DNA from: JAWVYT01 sp046483065
GTDB lineage: Bacteria > Gemmatimonadota > Gemmatimonadetes > Longimicrobiales > RSA9
NCBI GenBank assembly: GCA_046483065.1
Contig: JAWODW010000037.1
Span: forward strand, 1-64,000
Length of the DNA: 64,000 bases
Direction of reading: 5' to 3'
Under the pieces are notes generated by a model, which made no database searches, had not been told where the DNA came from, and was given only the letters and a program-made list of their open reading frames with translations. How positions within the stretch are numbered: position 1 is the stretch's first letter; each line of letters opens with the position of its first letter. The position numbers and the translations under genes were made by a program. Shown here piece after piece: positions 17,545 through 26,422 of the stretch.

Positions 17545-18638
17545 GGGCGGGCCCCTTCCAGCTCCCGGAGCTGCCGGACCGTCTCCCGTACCACGGCCGG
17601 GTCGGGGTGTCGCACGGTCATGTGCCCCACCTTCCGACCGGGTCGGGGCTCCTTCCGGTAGAGGTGGAGGTGGACGTGGGGGTGGGCCAGGACGTCCGCG
17701 GTGTCGGGCACGGCGCCGATGAGGTTCACCATGGCCGCGTGCCCGCGCATGGCCGTGGAGCCCAGGGGTAGCCCGAGGGTAGCCCGGACGTGGTTCTCGA
17801 ACTGGCTGGTCTCGGCGCCCTCGATGGACCAGTGGCCCGAGTTGTGGACCCGGGGCGCCATCTCGTTGGCCAGGAGCCGGTCGCCGACCTGGAACAGCTC
17901 GATGGCCAGCACGCCCACGTAGTCCAGCGCCTCCAGGACCCGGGTGGCGTACCCTTCGGCCCGGGTCTGCAGCGCCGGCTCCAGGTCGGGCGCCGGCGCG
18001 TAAGAGACCCGGAGGATTCCGTCCTCGTGGACGTTCTCCGGCAGCGGGTAGAACGCCATGGCCCCGTCGGGGTGGCGGACCGACAGGATCGAGAGCTCCC
18101 GGCGGAATTCGACGAATCCTTCGAGGAGCAGCGGCACGCCGCCCACCGCGTCCCATGCGGCGTCCACGTCGTCGGGGGTCCGGATCACCGCCTGGCCTTT
18201 CCCGTCGTAGCCGAAGCGCCGGGTCTTGAGCACGGCCGGCAGCCCCACCCGGTCCACGGCGGCCCGGAGGTCGTCGAGGGTGTCGGCGGCGGCGAAGGGT
18301 GCGGTCTCGATGTCGTGGTCGCGGAAGAACGTCTTCTCAGTGAGTCGGTCCTGGGAGACCTCGAGAGCCCGCCGGCCCGGGCGGACGGGGACGCGGTCGT
18401 CGAGGTGCTCGAGGGCGAACGCGTCCACGTTCTCGAACTCGTAGGTCACCGCGTCGAGGTTGGTGACGAACCGGTCGAGAGCATCGGGGTCGTCGTAGCG
18501 CTCGGCCAGGACCTCGGCCACTTCTGCGGAGGCCGTGGGGTCCTTCGGGTCCAGCAGCCGGCAGCGCACGCCCAACGGGTAGGCGGCCAGCGCCATCATG
18601 CGTCCGAGCTGGCCGCCGCCCAGGATTCCGAGACGCAT
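17541..18638 (-). CDS. purK: N5-carboxyaminoimidazole ribonucleotide synthase (PurK)
   Basis: ATP-grasp enzyme that carboxylates AIR to N5-CAIR in purine biosynthesis. The N-terminal binding motif GILGGGQLGRMMALAAYPLG is diagnostic, followed by TYEFENVD, LTEKTFFRDHDIETAPF, the ATP-grasp LKTRRFGYDGKGQAVI, and EMAPRVHNSGHWSIEGAETS. About 365 aa is the normal length. The ATG at 18638 overlaps the purE stop codon (TGATG), giving tight coupling to PurE; a GTG one codon earlier is possible. The downstream HD phosphohydrolase overlaps its stop codon. Confidence 0.97.
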   Translation of the reverse strand: MRLGILGGGQLGRMMALAAYPLGVRCRLLDPKDPTASAEVAEVLAERYDDPDALDRFVTNLDAVTYEFENVDAFALEHLDDRVPVRPGRRALEVSQDRLTEKTFFRDHDIETAPFAAADTLDDLRAAVDRVGLPAVLKTRRFGYDGKGQAVIRTPDDVDAAWDAVGGVPLLLEGFVEFRRELSILSVRHPDGAMAFYPLPENVHEDGILRVSYAPAPDLEPALQTRAEGYATRVLEALDYVGVLAIELFQVGDRLLANEMAPRVHNSGHWSIEGAETSQFENHVRATLGLPLGSTAMRGHAAMVNLIGAVPDTADVLAHPHVHLHLYRKEPRPGRKVGHMTVRHPDPAVVRETVRQLRELEGARP

Positions 18639-19135
18639 CACTCCTCCGACGGGTCCGGGTGGCTCAGCACGCGCTCGGTCTGGGCCGCGCGATACGCGTC
18701 GAGGGCCTCCCGGATCTCCGGGTGCTTGTTGGACAGGATCGACGCCGCCAGGAGCGCCGCGTTCACCGCGCCGCTCCGCCCGATGGCCAGCGTGCCCACG
18801 GCCACGCCCCGGGGCATCTGGACGATGGAGAGGAGAGAGTCGACGCCGTTCAGCACCCGGCTCTTCACCGGCACGCCCAGCACCGGGACCGTGGTCTTCG
18901 CCGCCGTCATCCCCGGCAGGTGCGCCGCGCCGCCGGCCCCGGCGATGATGACCTCGAGCCCCCGCTCCCGGGCCGAGTTGGCATACTCATACAGCAGGTC
19001 GGGCGTCCGGTGCGCCGAGACCACGCGCTTCTCGAACCAGACGCCCAGCTCGTCCAGCGTCTCCGCCGCGTGACGCATGGTCTCCCAATCGGAGGTGGAA
19101 CCCATGATCAGCCCCACCAGCGGTGTCTTCGACAT
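18638..19135 (-). CDS. purE: 5-(carboxyamino)imidazole ribonucleotide mutase (PurE class I)
   Basis: Converts N5-CAIR to CAIR, the step after PurK. Diagnostic motifs are VGLIMGSTSDWETM, EKRVVSAHRTPDLLYEYA, IAGAGGAAHLPGMTAAKTTV, GVDSLLSIVQMPRGVAVGTL and NAALLAASILS, with the active-site His in SAHRTP. At 165 aa it has the usual bacterial class I length. The ATG at 19133-19135 was chosen because the conserved domain starts three residues later and a purine-rich GGAAGAGG precedes it. It is the first gene of a purE-purK-HD unit. Confidence 0.97.
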   Translation of the reverse strand: MSKTPLVGLIMGSTSDWETMRHAAETLDELGVWFEKRVVSAHRTPDLLYEYANSARERGLEVIIAGAGGAAHLPGMTAAKTTVPVLGVPVKSRVLNGVDSLLSIVQMPRGVAVGTLAIGRSGAVNAALLAASILSNKHPEIREALDAYRAAQTERVLSHPDPSEE

Positions 19136-19257
19136 GGCCTCTTCCCGTTCGGTTGGCGTGAACGCGTAACCTAGGATTCCCGGCGGCGACTTACAACAAC
19201 CGCGGCGGCCGCTCCGGGAGGGGGCTCCGGGCGCCTCCTCCGGCGGTCCGCCCCCGG

Positions 19258-19668
19258 TCAGTCCGGGTACTCGAACGTCAGCGGCGTCTCTATGTCGGGG
19301 TGGATGGAGCGGTGGACGGGGCAGTGGGCGCCGACCTTCTCGAGGCGCTCGCGCTGCTCGGGCGAGAGCCCCGGCGGCATGCGGATGACCAGGGGCAGTG
19401 CTGCGATCCGGCGCGGGTCGGCGGCCATATGCTTCTCCACCCGGAACGAGGCCTCGCCGAAAGGGATGCCCTGATTCTGCGCGGCGATGGCCATGACGGT
19501 CACGATGCAGCTGCCCAGCGAGGTGGCCACCAGGTCGGTGGGAGAGAAGGAGCTGCCGTCGCCGTGGTTGTCGAGCGGGGCCGCGGTTTCGAACTCGGTG
19601 CCCGAGAGCTCGTGGCGCACCGATACCTTGAGGTCCCCGGTGTAGCGTCCTGTAATCACGACTGACAT
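19258..19668 (-). CDS. OsmC family protein (136 aa)
   Basis: Belongs to the OsmC/Ohr superfamily of thiol-dependent peroxidases and related proteins. Typical elements are SFSPTDLVATSLGSCIVTVM with the first conserved Cys, and LEKVGAHCPVHRSIHPDI with the second. The ATG at 19666-19668 follows a purine-rich AGGAGAGGAGAG ribosome site; upstream codons are not family-like. It is 123 bases downstream-free of purE on the same strand, so it may have its own promoter. A second, different OsmC protein is encoded at 60049-60498. Confidence 0.9.
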   Translation of the reverse strand: MSVVITGRYTGDLKVSVRHELSGTEFETAAPLDNHGDGSSFSPTDLVATSLGSCIVTVMAIAAQNQGIPFGEASFRVEKHMAADPRRIAALPLVIRMPPGLSPEQRERLEKVGAHCPVHRSIHPDIETPLTFEYPD

Positions 19669-19808
19669 GCGCTCTCCTCTCCTGGCGGTCGGTGCGGTTC
19701 CGTGGTTCCGTGAGCCTGCCGGGCCGTGCTGACGTATATTGCATGGACCCGACACGCCGGCTCTAATGTACCGGGCTCACCCACGCACATGCGAAGCACT
19801 GCATCACG

Positions 19809-22800
19809 TTGACGATCCTCGATCGGCTGCTCCCCGACTATCCGGAAGACCAGAAGGCCGAGCGGCACCAGCTCCTCGGTCTCATGGGGATGTTCTTCCT
19901 CGTGGTCACGGCGGTGGGGATCCTGAAGCCGGTGCGGAACTCGCTGGCGCTCTCCGGGCTCGGCGACGGCGAATTCTACCGGGTGTACCTGGTGAGCGCC
20001 GTGGTACTCCTCTTCGTCCCGTTCTACAACCGGCTGGCGGACCGGGTGGGGTGGGGTGCGCTGGTTCCGGCCATGGCGGTGTTCTTCGGGCTGAACCTGG
20101 TAGTGTTCCGGTTCGCGTACACGGAGGGCAGCACGCTGCTGGGGCTGGTCTTCTACGGCTGGTACGACCTGTTCGCGGCGGCGCTGGTGACGCAATTCTT
20201 CGTGGCGACGCAGCTGCTGCTGAACGCCCGGAGCGCCAAGAGCGCGTACCCGCTGGTGATCGGCGGGGGCGCGCTGGGTGCCATGCTGGGCGGCGGGATC
20301 GCCGGGTTCCTGGCGGAGGCCATCGGCACGCCGAACCTGCTGCTGCTGGGGGCGGTGTGCATCCTGGGGTTCGGGCTGGGGATCCCCCTCGTGTGGCCCG
20401 GCGAGGAGATCACGGCCGTCCAGCGGCAGCGGTCCCGGGGCGTGCGACGGAAGGAGACGCTGTCGAAGGGCGAAGTCCGCCGGCTCCTGGGCAACTCCCA
20501 CGTCCGGCTTATCGCGGTGAGCGTGCTGATCGTGGTCCTGGCAAAGCAGCTGGTGGACTACGAGTTCAACACGCTCACCAAGCAGATTTTCGTGACGGAG
20601 GACGCGGTCACCGAGTTCCAGGGATACGTCAACCTGGCGACCCAGTGGCTACCCCTGGTCTCGGTGGTGGCGCTCCGGCCGCTCCTGAAGCGGTGGGGGC
20701 TCGGCGCCATCGTGTTCATCCTCCCGGGGCTGATCTTCCTGAGCAGCTTCGTGGCGGCGGCCTTCTTCTCCATCTGGACGGTGATCGCCGTGCGGACTTC
20801 GGACACCATGTTCCGGTACTCGGCGGAGCGGGCGAGCCGGGAGATCCTCTACGTCCCGATCCCCGAGGAGATCAAGCTCAAGGCGAAGACGTACATCGAT
20901 GTGGGCGTGGAGAAGGGGCTCGGAAAGGCACTGGCCGCCGGCGTCATCGCGCTCCTGGTGGAGGTGCTGCACCTCGGTCTCGAGCAGATCGCGTGGGTGG
21001 TGGTGGCGATGGCCGCGGCGTGGGTCGGGATCACGATCCTCGTCCGCCGGGAGTACGTCCGCACGCTCGCCCGCTCGATCCGGGGCCGGTTCGCCAGCTT
21101 CCAGGGGCTGAGCGCACTCTCGGATGCCAGCACCCAGGAGGTGGTCCGCCGGTCGCTGCGCAGCGACGACCCGGTGCAGGTCTCCTTCGCCCTGGACCTG
21201 GTGGACCAGAGCGCGGGCACCGACACCCGCCCGGTGGCGGAAGCGCTCCACGAGCTGCTGGAGCACAGCAACCCGGACATCCGTCACAAGGCGCTGCGGA
21301 TCCTGACGGAGGACCGGGACCCGGACTCCGTGGACCCGGAGCGGGTCCAGCCGCGGCTCCGGGACCGGGTCCGTCGGGTCCGCGAGCAGGCGGTGCTGGC
21401 GCTCCTTTCGGCGGCGCCGGATCGGCAGAAGGAGCTGGTGCGGGGGCTGCTGGCGTCTCCGCACTCGGAGGTCCGGACGGCGGCGCTTGCCGTCCTGGCC
21501 CGGGGCGACGTGGCGGCCCGGGGCGACGAGCTCCTGGGCGCGTCCTTCCTGGACGAGCGCTGGGAGCAGGCGCAGGCCGGGCACCGGGACGCCCGGGTGG
21601 AGCTCGCCCTGGCCGCCGGGGTGCACCGGTCGCATCCCCGGGCCGTGGAGGTCCTGGAGGCGCTCCTCGGCGACCCGGACCCGGTGGTGGCGTCGGCGGC
21701 GCTCCGGAGCGCCGGGCTGCTGGACCGGACCGAGCTCCGGACGGCCATGGTGGAGGGGTTGAAGAAGCCGGGGACCCGGCAGGCGGCCCGGGACGCTCTG
21801 GTGGAGCAGGGCCAGCGGGCGGTGGAGTGTCTGGCGGACGCGCTCCTGGACGAGTCGTCCCACCCCACCATCCGACGCCACATCCCGTCGGTCCTGGCCC
21901 GGATGCCCAACCGGGCGGCGGCGGACGCCATGCTCCACAGCGTGGTGGCGCCGGAGACCGACCAGCTGCTGGACTACCGGACGCTGAAGGCGCTGAGCCA
22001 GATCCGGACCCGGGACCCATCGCTGGAGTTCGACCGGGAGATGGTAATGGCTTCCATCCGGCGTGAGGTGGAGGCCGCCGTCCGCTACCACCGGGCGCGC
22101 CGGTGCATCCGGGAGCTCGAGCTCGACGGTCGCGCCACGTCGCTCCTCCGGAAGTCGCTGACGGAAGCGTGGTCGGAGCGGCGGGAAGGTGTGTTCCGGC
22201 TCCTGGGGCTGCTGTACCCGTCCGACGAGATGTACCGGGTGTACCTGGCCATCAGCAGCGGGGAGCGGACCCCGCGGGCCAACGCCATCGAGTGGCTGGA
22301 AGAGACGCTGGACCGGGGCCTCTTCCAGCGGATCGCACCGGTCCTGGGTGAGACGGCGCCGCTGGATGAGCTGGACCCGTTCGTCTCCCTGGGATCGCTG
22401 CTCCGGGACGGCGACCCGTGGATCGCCCGGACGGCCGTGGCGGCCACGGCGGAGATCGAGCAGCCCTGGAGTCGGGCGGTACTGCATGATATCATCGGGT
22501 CGGAGTCCCACGGCGACGCCGGCGAGCAGGCCGACCGCCGGCTCCGGCGGGCAACGGCGAGCGAGGAAGGCACCATGGATCTCATCGAGAAAGTCTTTCT
22601 GCTACAGAAGATCGACCTGCTGCAGGACGCCCGGAGCGCGCACCTGGCGCTGCTGGCGTCCATCGCCGAGGAGGTGGAGGCGGACCCCGGCACCGTGCTG
22701 ATCCGTCAGGACGAGCCCACCGAGGCGCTCTACATGGTCATCGACGGCAGGGTGGACCTGGAGGGCGTGGCCGGCCAGCAGCTCGAAGCGGGGGACAGCC

Positions 22801-22985
22801 AGGCGTTCGGGACCTGGGCCCTCATCGACGAGGCGCCGAGCCTCGTCACGGCCACCGTGGACGAGCCGTCGCGGCTGCTCCGCATCACGCGCAGCGACTT
22901 CTACGACCTGCTGGCGGACCACCCGGAGCTGGCCCTCGGCCTGCTCCAGGGACTTGCCCGACGCGTACGCACGCTCGTAGCCTGA
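19809..22985 (+). CDS. Nucleotide-transporter-like membrane protein fused to HEAT repeats and a cNMP-binding domain
   Basis: A 1058-aa three-part protein. Residues 1-430 form a polytopic carrier domain related to the ATP/ADP translocase (Npt/Tlc) or MFS-like superfamily, with about twelve helices and motifs such as ILKPVRNSLALSGLG and LVIGGGALGAMLGGGIAGFL. Residues 430-900 are HEAT repeats (NPDIRHKALRILTEDRDPD, SEVRTAALAVLARGD, DPVVASAALRSAGLLD). Residues 930-1050 are a cyclic-nucleotide-binding fold (ADPGTVLIRQDEPTEALYMV, IDGRVDLE). The start is TTG; no better codon is in frame. It precedes a response regulator and a histidine kinase. Whether it still moves nucleotides or has become a sensor is not known. 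Confidence 0.82.
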   Translation: MTILDRLLPDYPEDQKAERHQLLGLMGMFFLVVTAVGILKPVRNSLALSGLGDGEFYRVYLVSAVVLLFVPFYNRLADRVGWGALVPAMAVFFGLNLVVFRFAYTEGSTLLGLVFYGWYDLFAAALVTQFFVATQLLLNARSAKSAYPLVIGGGALGAMLGGGIAGFLAEAIGTPNLLLLGAVCILGFGLGIPLVWPGEEITAVQRQRSRGVRRKETLSKGEVRRLLGNSHVRLIAVSVLIVVLAKQLVDYEFNTLTKQIFVTEDAVTEFQGYVNLATQWLPLVSVVALRPLLKRWGLGAIVFILPGLIFLSSFVAAAFFSIWTVIAVRTSDTMFRYSAERASREILYVPIPEEIKLKAKTYIDVGVEKGLGKALAAGVIALLVEVLHLGLEQIAWVVVAMAAAWVGITILVRREYVRTLARSIRGRFASFQGLSALSDASTQEVVRRSLRSDDPVQVSFALDLVDQSAGTDTRPVAEALHELLEHSNPDIRHKALRILTEDRDPDSVDPERVQPRLRDRVRRVREQAVLALLSAAPDRQKELVRGLLASPHSEVRTAALAVLARGDVAARGDELLGASFLDERWEQAQAGHRDARVELALAAGVHRSHPRAVEVLEALLGDPDPVVASAALRSAGLLDRTELRTAMVEGLKKPGTRQAARDALVEQGQRAVECLADALLDESSHPTIRRHIPSVLARMPNRAAADAMLHSVVAPETDQLLDYRTLKALSQIRTRDPSLEFDREMVMASIRREVEAAVRYHRARRCIRELELDGRATSLLRKSLTEAWSERREGVFRLLGLLYPSDEMYRVYLAISSGERTPRANAIEWLEETLDRGLFQRIAPVLGETAPLDELDPFVSLGSLLRDGDPWIARTAVAATAEIEQPWSRAVLHDIIGSESHGDAGEQADRRLRRATASEEGTMDLIEKVFLLQKIDLLQDARSAHLALLASIAEEVEADPGTVLIRQDEPTEALYMVIDGRVDLEGVAGQQLEAGDSQAFGTWALIDEAPSLVTATVDEPSRLLRITRSDFYDLLADHPELALGLLQGLARRVRTLVA

Positions 22986-22990
22986 GTCCC

Positions 22991-23470
22991 ATGGCCGATA
23001 CCCCCGCACCCACGGTGATGATCGTCGATGACGAGGAGATGGTGGCGACGGCACTCCGGAGCTTCCTCGAGCTGGAGACGTCGTACCGCATCCTGACATT
23101 CACATCACCCACACGCGCACTGGAGGAGGCCGAGTCGGAGCCGGTGAACGTGGTGATCGCCGATTTCATGATGCCCGAGATGGACGGGATCACCTTCCTG
23201 CGCCAGTTCCGGGAGATGAACCCCCGGGCCACGCGGATCCTGCTGACCGGCTACGCCGACAAGGAGAACGCGATCCGGGCCATCAACGAGGCGGGGCTGT
23301 ACTACTACCTGGAGAAGCCGTGGAGCAACGAGCACCTGAAGCTCGTGATCCGGAACGGTGTGGAGCGGTCCAGCCTGTTCAACGAGCTCGACAGCCGGGT
23401 CCAGGCGCTGGAGGGCGCGCACGAGGAGCTGTTCGAGATCCGACGAAGGCTGGTCCAGGCGTTCCTGTGA
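22991..23470 (+). CDS. Single-domain response regulator with C-terminal coiled coil
   Basis: A CheY-like receiver: acidic pocket IVDDEE (12-16), phospho-acceptor D58 in IADFMMPEMDG, T/S switch (LLTGYAD) and conserved Lys in LEKPWSNEHL. About 30 residues after the receiver form a helical tail (FNELDSRVQALEGAHEELFE) but no output domain. It starts five bases after the large transporter-fusion gene and overlaps the histidine kinase gene by four bases (GTGA), so the three are co-translated. It is probably phosphorylated by the kinase encoded next. Confidence 0.93.
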   Translation: MADTPAPTVMIVDDEEMVATALRSFLELETSYRILTFTSPTRALEEAESEPVNVVIADFMMPEMDGITFLRQFREMNPRATRILLTGYADKENAIRAINEAGLYYYLEKPWSNEHLKLVIRNGVERSSLFNELDSRVQALEGAHEELFEIRRRLVQAFL

Positions 23471-24969
23471 GCATCAGCCCCCGGAGCTGGAGCCCGGAGG
23501 AAGCGGCGGGCGACGTGCGGCTCCACAGGCCCGTCCGGTCCCGGGCCGTCGTCGTCGGCTGGACGCTGGTGCTGGGCGCCATCTTCCGCCTGGGGCTGGG
23601 GCTGCCCCTCGACGTCCGCTTCTTCGCGCTGGCCGCGGGCTGGTTCGTGGCGGCGGCGGCAACGTTCCACTGGCTCGCCGGCCACCGCAACTCCACGGCG
23701 TTCTTCTCCGTCCGGTTCCTCCTCTTCGCCGCCGAGGTGGTGGTGGCCGCGTGGCTCGCCCATTACATCGGCGCCAGCAGCTGGCTCGCCACCCTCTTCC
23801 TCCTGCTCCCCGCCATCGAGTGGAACATGCTCTACCCCGGCGCGTGGGGGCTGGCCGGGTCGTTCTTGGCCGTCCTGGCCACGGGTGCCCTGATCGCGGG
23901 CGAGGCGCTGGGGTTCGTCCCGCCCGGCGCGCTGTTCAGCGCCATCGAGACCGGCTACTCCGACCCGTTGTACGCGGTGGGCGCGTTCCTGGTCTCGGCG
24001 TCACTCATCATCGGGCTCTCCACGGTGGTCAGCCGGTACGCGGAGGCGGGCCGGCGGAAGAGCCGGGAGCTGGAAGCGGCGAACGAGCGGCTCCGGGAGC
24101 TTTCCCGGGACGTGCAGGAGTCCCACGCCGAGCTGGAGTCGGCGTACGAGCAGCTCCAGGACACGCAGGCGGAGCTGGTGGGCTCGGCCAAGCTGGCCAC
24201 ACTGGGGAACCTCATCGCCGGTGTGGCCCACGAGATCAACACGCCGCTGGGCGCGCTCCACAGCAACCACTACACCATCGCCCGGGCACTGGAGCGGCTC
24301 CAGGAGATCCTGGAAGACGAGGTGGTGGACGAGCACGAGCTGGAGGACGTGCGGCGGATCGTGAAGGCCATCGACGGCGTCACGGCCACGAACAACATGG
24401 CCGTGGACCGGATGGTGAAGCTGGTGAGCAGCCTGCGGACGTTCGGGCGGGTCGACCGCTCCGACATCGATTACGCGGACCTCCACGGGGGCCTGGAGAG
24501 CACACTGGCGATCCTGAGCCACGAGCTGCGGCAGCGGATCGAGGTGGAGAAGGATTACGGCGACCTGCCCCGGGTGGAGTGCTACCCGAACCAGATCCAC
24601 CAGGTGTTCATGAACCTTATCGTGAACGCCATGCAGGCCATGGAGGACGGCGGCACCCTGACACTGCGGACCCGGCACGAGGGTGACGAGGTAGTGATAG
24701 AGGTACAGGACACGGGCGTGGGCATGTCCCGGGAGACCATCGACCGGATCTTCGACCCCGGCTTCACCACCAAGGGGTCGCGCATGGGGATGGGGATGGG
24801 GCTCCTGATCACGAACCGCATCGTCGACCGGCACGACGGCCGGATCGAGGTCGAGAGCGAGCCCGGCGTGGGCACCACGTTCACCATCCGCCTCCCCGTC
24901 CGGCTGCCGGAGAAGGCCCGGACCGGTCGGGAGACCCGCCGGGAACCGACCCCCGACGGGGTCGCTTGA
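23467..24969 (+). CDS. Membrane sensor histidine kinase (500 aa)
   Basis: Five or six N-terminal membrane helices (residues 28-190) are followed by a coiled coil, a dimerisation/phosphoacceptor domain with His255 (NLIAGVAHEINTPLGAL) and an ATPase domain with N box (HQVFMNLIVNAMQAMEDGG), G1 (VQDTGVGMS), F box (FDPGFTTKG) and G2 (MGMGMGLLI). The glycine box is methionine-rich, which is unusual but compatible with function. The GTG start lies inside the stop of the response regulator gene. No periplasmic sensor domain is visible, so it probably senses through its membrane part or a partner such as the upstream fusion protein. Confidence 0.92.
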   Translation: MSISPRSWSPEEAAGDVRLHRPVRSRAVVVGWTLVLGAIFRLGLGLPLDVRFFALAAGWFVAAAATFHWLAGHRNSTAFFSVRFLLFAAEVVVAAWLAHYIGASSWLATLFLLLPAIEWNMLYPGAWGLAGSFLAVLATGALIAGEALGFVPPGALFSAIETGYSDPLYAVGAFLVSASLIIGLSTVVSRYAEAGRRKSRELEAANERLRELSRDVQESHAELESAYEQLQDTQAELVGSAKLATLGNLIAGVAHEINTPLGALHSNHYTIARALERLQEILEDEVVDEHELEDVRRIVKAIDGVTATNNMAVDRMVKLVSSLRTFGRVDRSDIDYADLHGGLESTLAILSHELRQRIEVEKDYGDLPRVECYPNQIHQVFMNLIVNAMQAMEDGGTLTLRTRHEGDEVVIEVQDTGVGMSRETIDRIFDPGFTTKGSRMGMGMGLLITNRIVDRHDGRIEVESEPGVGTTFTIRLPVRLPEKARTGRETRREPTPDGVA

Positions 24970-25000
24970 GCACCAGCGCGGCACGAAATCGAAGGGACCC

Positions 25001-25978
25001 ATGAGACCGAACAGCACGCGGCACCGCACCCCTCTGACAGTCGGGCTGGCGGCCCTCATCCTGGCCGTGGCGCCCACTGGCATCGCGGCACAGGGCAACA
25101 TCCTCCACCCGCCGGACACCATCGAGAAGCGGCTGGCCCACGACGACTTCGAGATCGTGGACCGCAGGGGCTCCCGGTTCGATGGCGACCGGACGAACCG
25201 GGTGGCCATGTCGTTCGCCGACGGCACCATGATGGTGGCGAAGTGGGCGCTGGCGCCTCAGGGTGGCGAGGCGTACAACAACAACCCGCGCTACGAGGTG
25301 GCGGCCTACGAGCTCCAGAAGCTCTTCCTGCGGCCCCACGAGTTCGTGGTGCCGCCCACCGTGTTGCGGGCCTTCGACCTGGGCTGGTTCCGGAGCCTGG
25401 AGCCGGGCGTGCGCCCGACCTTCAATGACACCGAGTCGGTCCTGGTGGTGCTCCAGTACTGGCTCTTCGACATCGCCGGCGCCGAGTTCTGGGACCGCCG
25501 TCGGTTCGCCAGCGACTCCGTCTACGCCCGGCACCTGGCCAACTTCAACATCTTCACGTACCTGGTCCGGCACAACGACCAGAACCAGGGAAACTACCTG
25601 ATCTCCGGGATCGAGACCGACCCGCGGGTCTTCAGCGTGGACAACGGGATCGCGTTCCAGAGCAGCGTGAGCGACCAGGGCGCGAACTGGCGCCGGCTCC
25701 GGGTGGACCGGCTCCCGACCGAGACCATCGACCGGCTGCGGGAGCTGACCGAGGAGGATGTGCGCCGCCGGCTCGAGACCGTGGCCCAGTTCCGGATCCA
25801 GCCCGATGGCACGCTCACGGCCGAGCCCACCGGCCCCGCCCGCGACCCCGGCCAGGGGATCCGTCGCTCCGACCGCGTGATCCAGCTCGGCCTGGACCGC
25901 CGGGAGATCGACGACGTGTGGCGCCGGATCCAGCGCCTGCTGGCACGCGTCGATGACGGCGACTTCGAGCTCTTCTGA
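25001..25978 (+). CDS. Secreted kinase-like protein A (325 aa)
   Basis: A signal peptide (TVGLAALILAVAPTGIAAQG) leads into a domain with the pattern of a protein-kinase-like fold: a candidate ATP-binding Lys81 (MMVAKWALAP), helix-C Glu99 (NNPRYEVAAYELQKLF), a hinge-like VLVVLQYWL, a catalytic loop H191-N-D193-QNQG-N198, and D214-N-G in place of DFG followed by IAF. The DNG-x-x-F block resembles the LDNGRGF of eukaryotic FAM20C. It is clearly paralogous to the protein at 39290-40309. Being exported, it could phosphorylate envelope substrates, provided ATP is available there. Family assignment is by motif only. It lies three bases before the DUF6941-like gene. Confidence 0.6.
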   Translation: MRPNSTRHRTPLTVGLAALILAVAPTGIAAQGNILHPPDTIEKRLAHDDFEIVDRRGSRFDGDRTNRVAMSFADGTMMVAKWALAPQGGEAYNNNPRYEVAAYELQKLFLRPHEFVVPPTVLRAFDLGWFRSLEPGVRPTFNDTESVLVVLQYWLFDIAGAEFWDRRRFASDSVYARHLANFNIFTYLVRHNDQNQGNYLISGIETDPRVFSVDNGIAFQSSVSDQGANWRRLRVDRLPTETIDRLRELTEEDVRRRLETVAQFRIQPDGTLTAEPTGPARDPGQGIRRSDRVIQLGLDRREIDDVWRRIQRLLARVDDGDFELF

Positions 25979-25981
25979 GCC

Positions 25982-26422
25982 ATGGACGTGATCTTCGCAG
26001 TCGTCGCCGACGCAGCCAACGTGAGCCGGGAAGGCAAGCTCAACATCATGGGCATCTTCGACCGGGTCTTCGCCCGGAAGGTACCCGCCCGGTTCCCGCC
26101 GATGCAGCTCGTGATCCGGCTGGAAGCCGACTACGCCGAGCTCGAGACCGAGCACGCCATCCGGGTACAGCTCAGCGACCCGGACGACGAGTCCGTCTTC
26201 GATATCGACGGCAGCTTCACCCCCCGGGGCGGCCAGCCCGGCCAGAAGGTCCCGGTCAACCACGTCCTCCAGCTCGGGAACCTGCCGCTCCAGCGTACGG
26301 GCACCCACCGGATCCTCATCTGGATCGATGGCGACCTGAAGCGGGAGCTGCCGATCCACGTGGTCCAGGCCCCCGACGCCCCGCCCCCGGGCGCCGACGG
26401 CGGCGATACACTGGTCCACTAG
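25982..26422 (+). CDS. DUF6941-like small protein (146 aa)
   Basis: A compact beta-rich protein starting MDVIFAVVADAANVSREGKL, with the pattern GKLNIMGIFDRVFARKVPAR and a jelly-roll-like strand succession (LVIRLEADYAELETEHAIRV, HRILIWIDGDLKRELPIHV). This resembles the DUF6941 family as I recall it; function unknown. It has no signal peptide. It follows the secreted kinase-like gene by three bases and is probably cotranscribed with it. The C-terminal 20 residues are Pro/Gly/Asp-rich and probably disordered. Confidence 0.65.
   Translation: MDVIFAVVADAANVSREGKLNIMGIFDRVFARKVPARFPPMQLVIRLEADYAELETEHAIRVQLSDPDDESVFDIDGSFTPRGGQPGQKVPVNHVLQLGNLPLQRTGTHRILIWIDGDLKRELPIHVVQAPDAPPPGADGGDTLVH

Noticed and set aside
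17545..18156. Upstream extension of the HD phosphohydrolase frame into purK
   Set aside because: The extension is antisense-frame-like Arg/Gly/Pro sequence inside purK; the GTG overlapping the purK stop fits the domain start.
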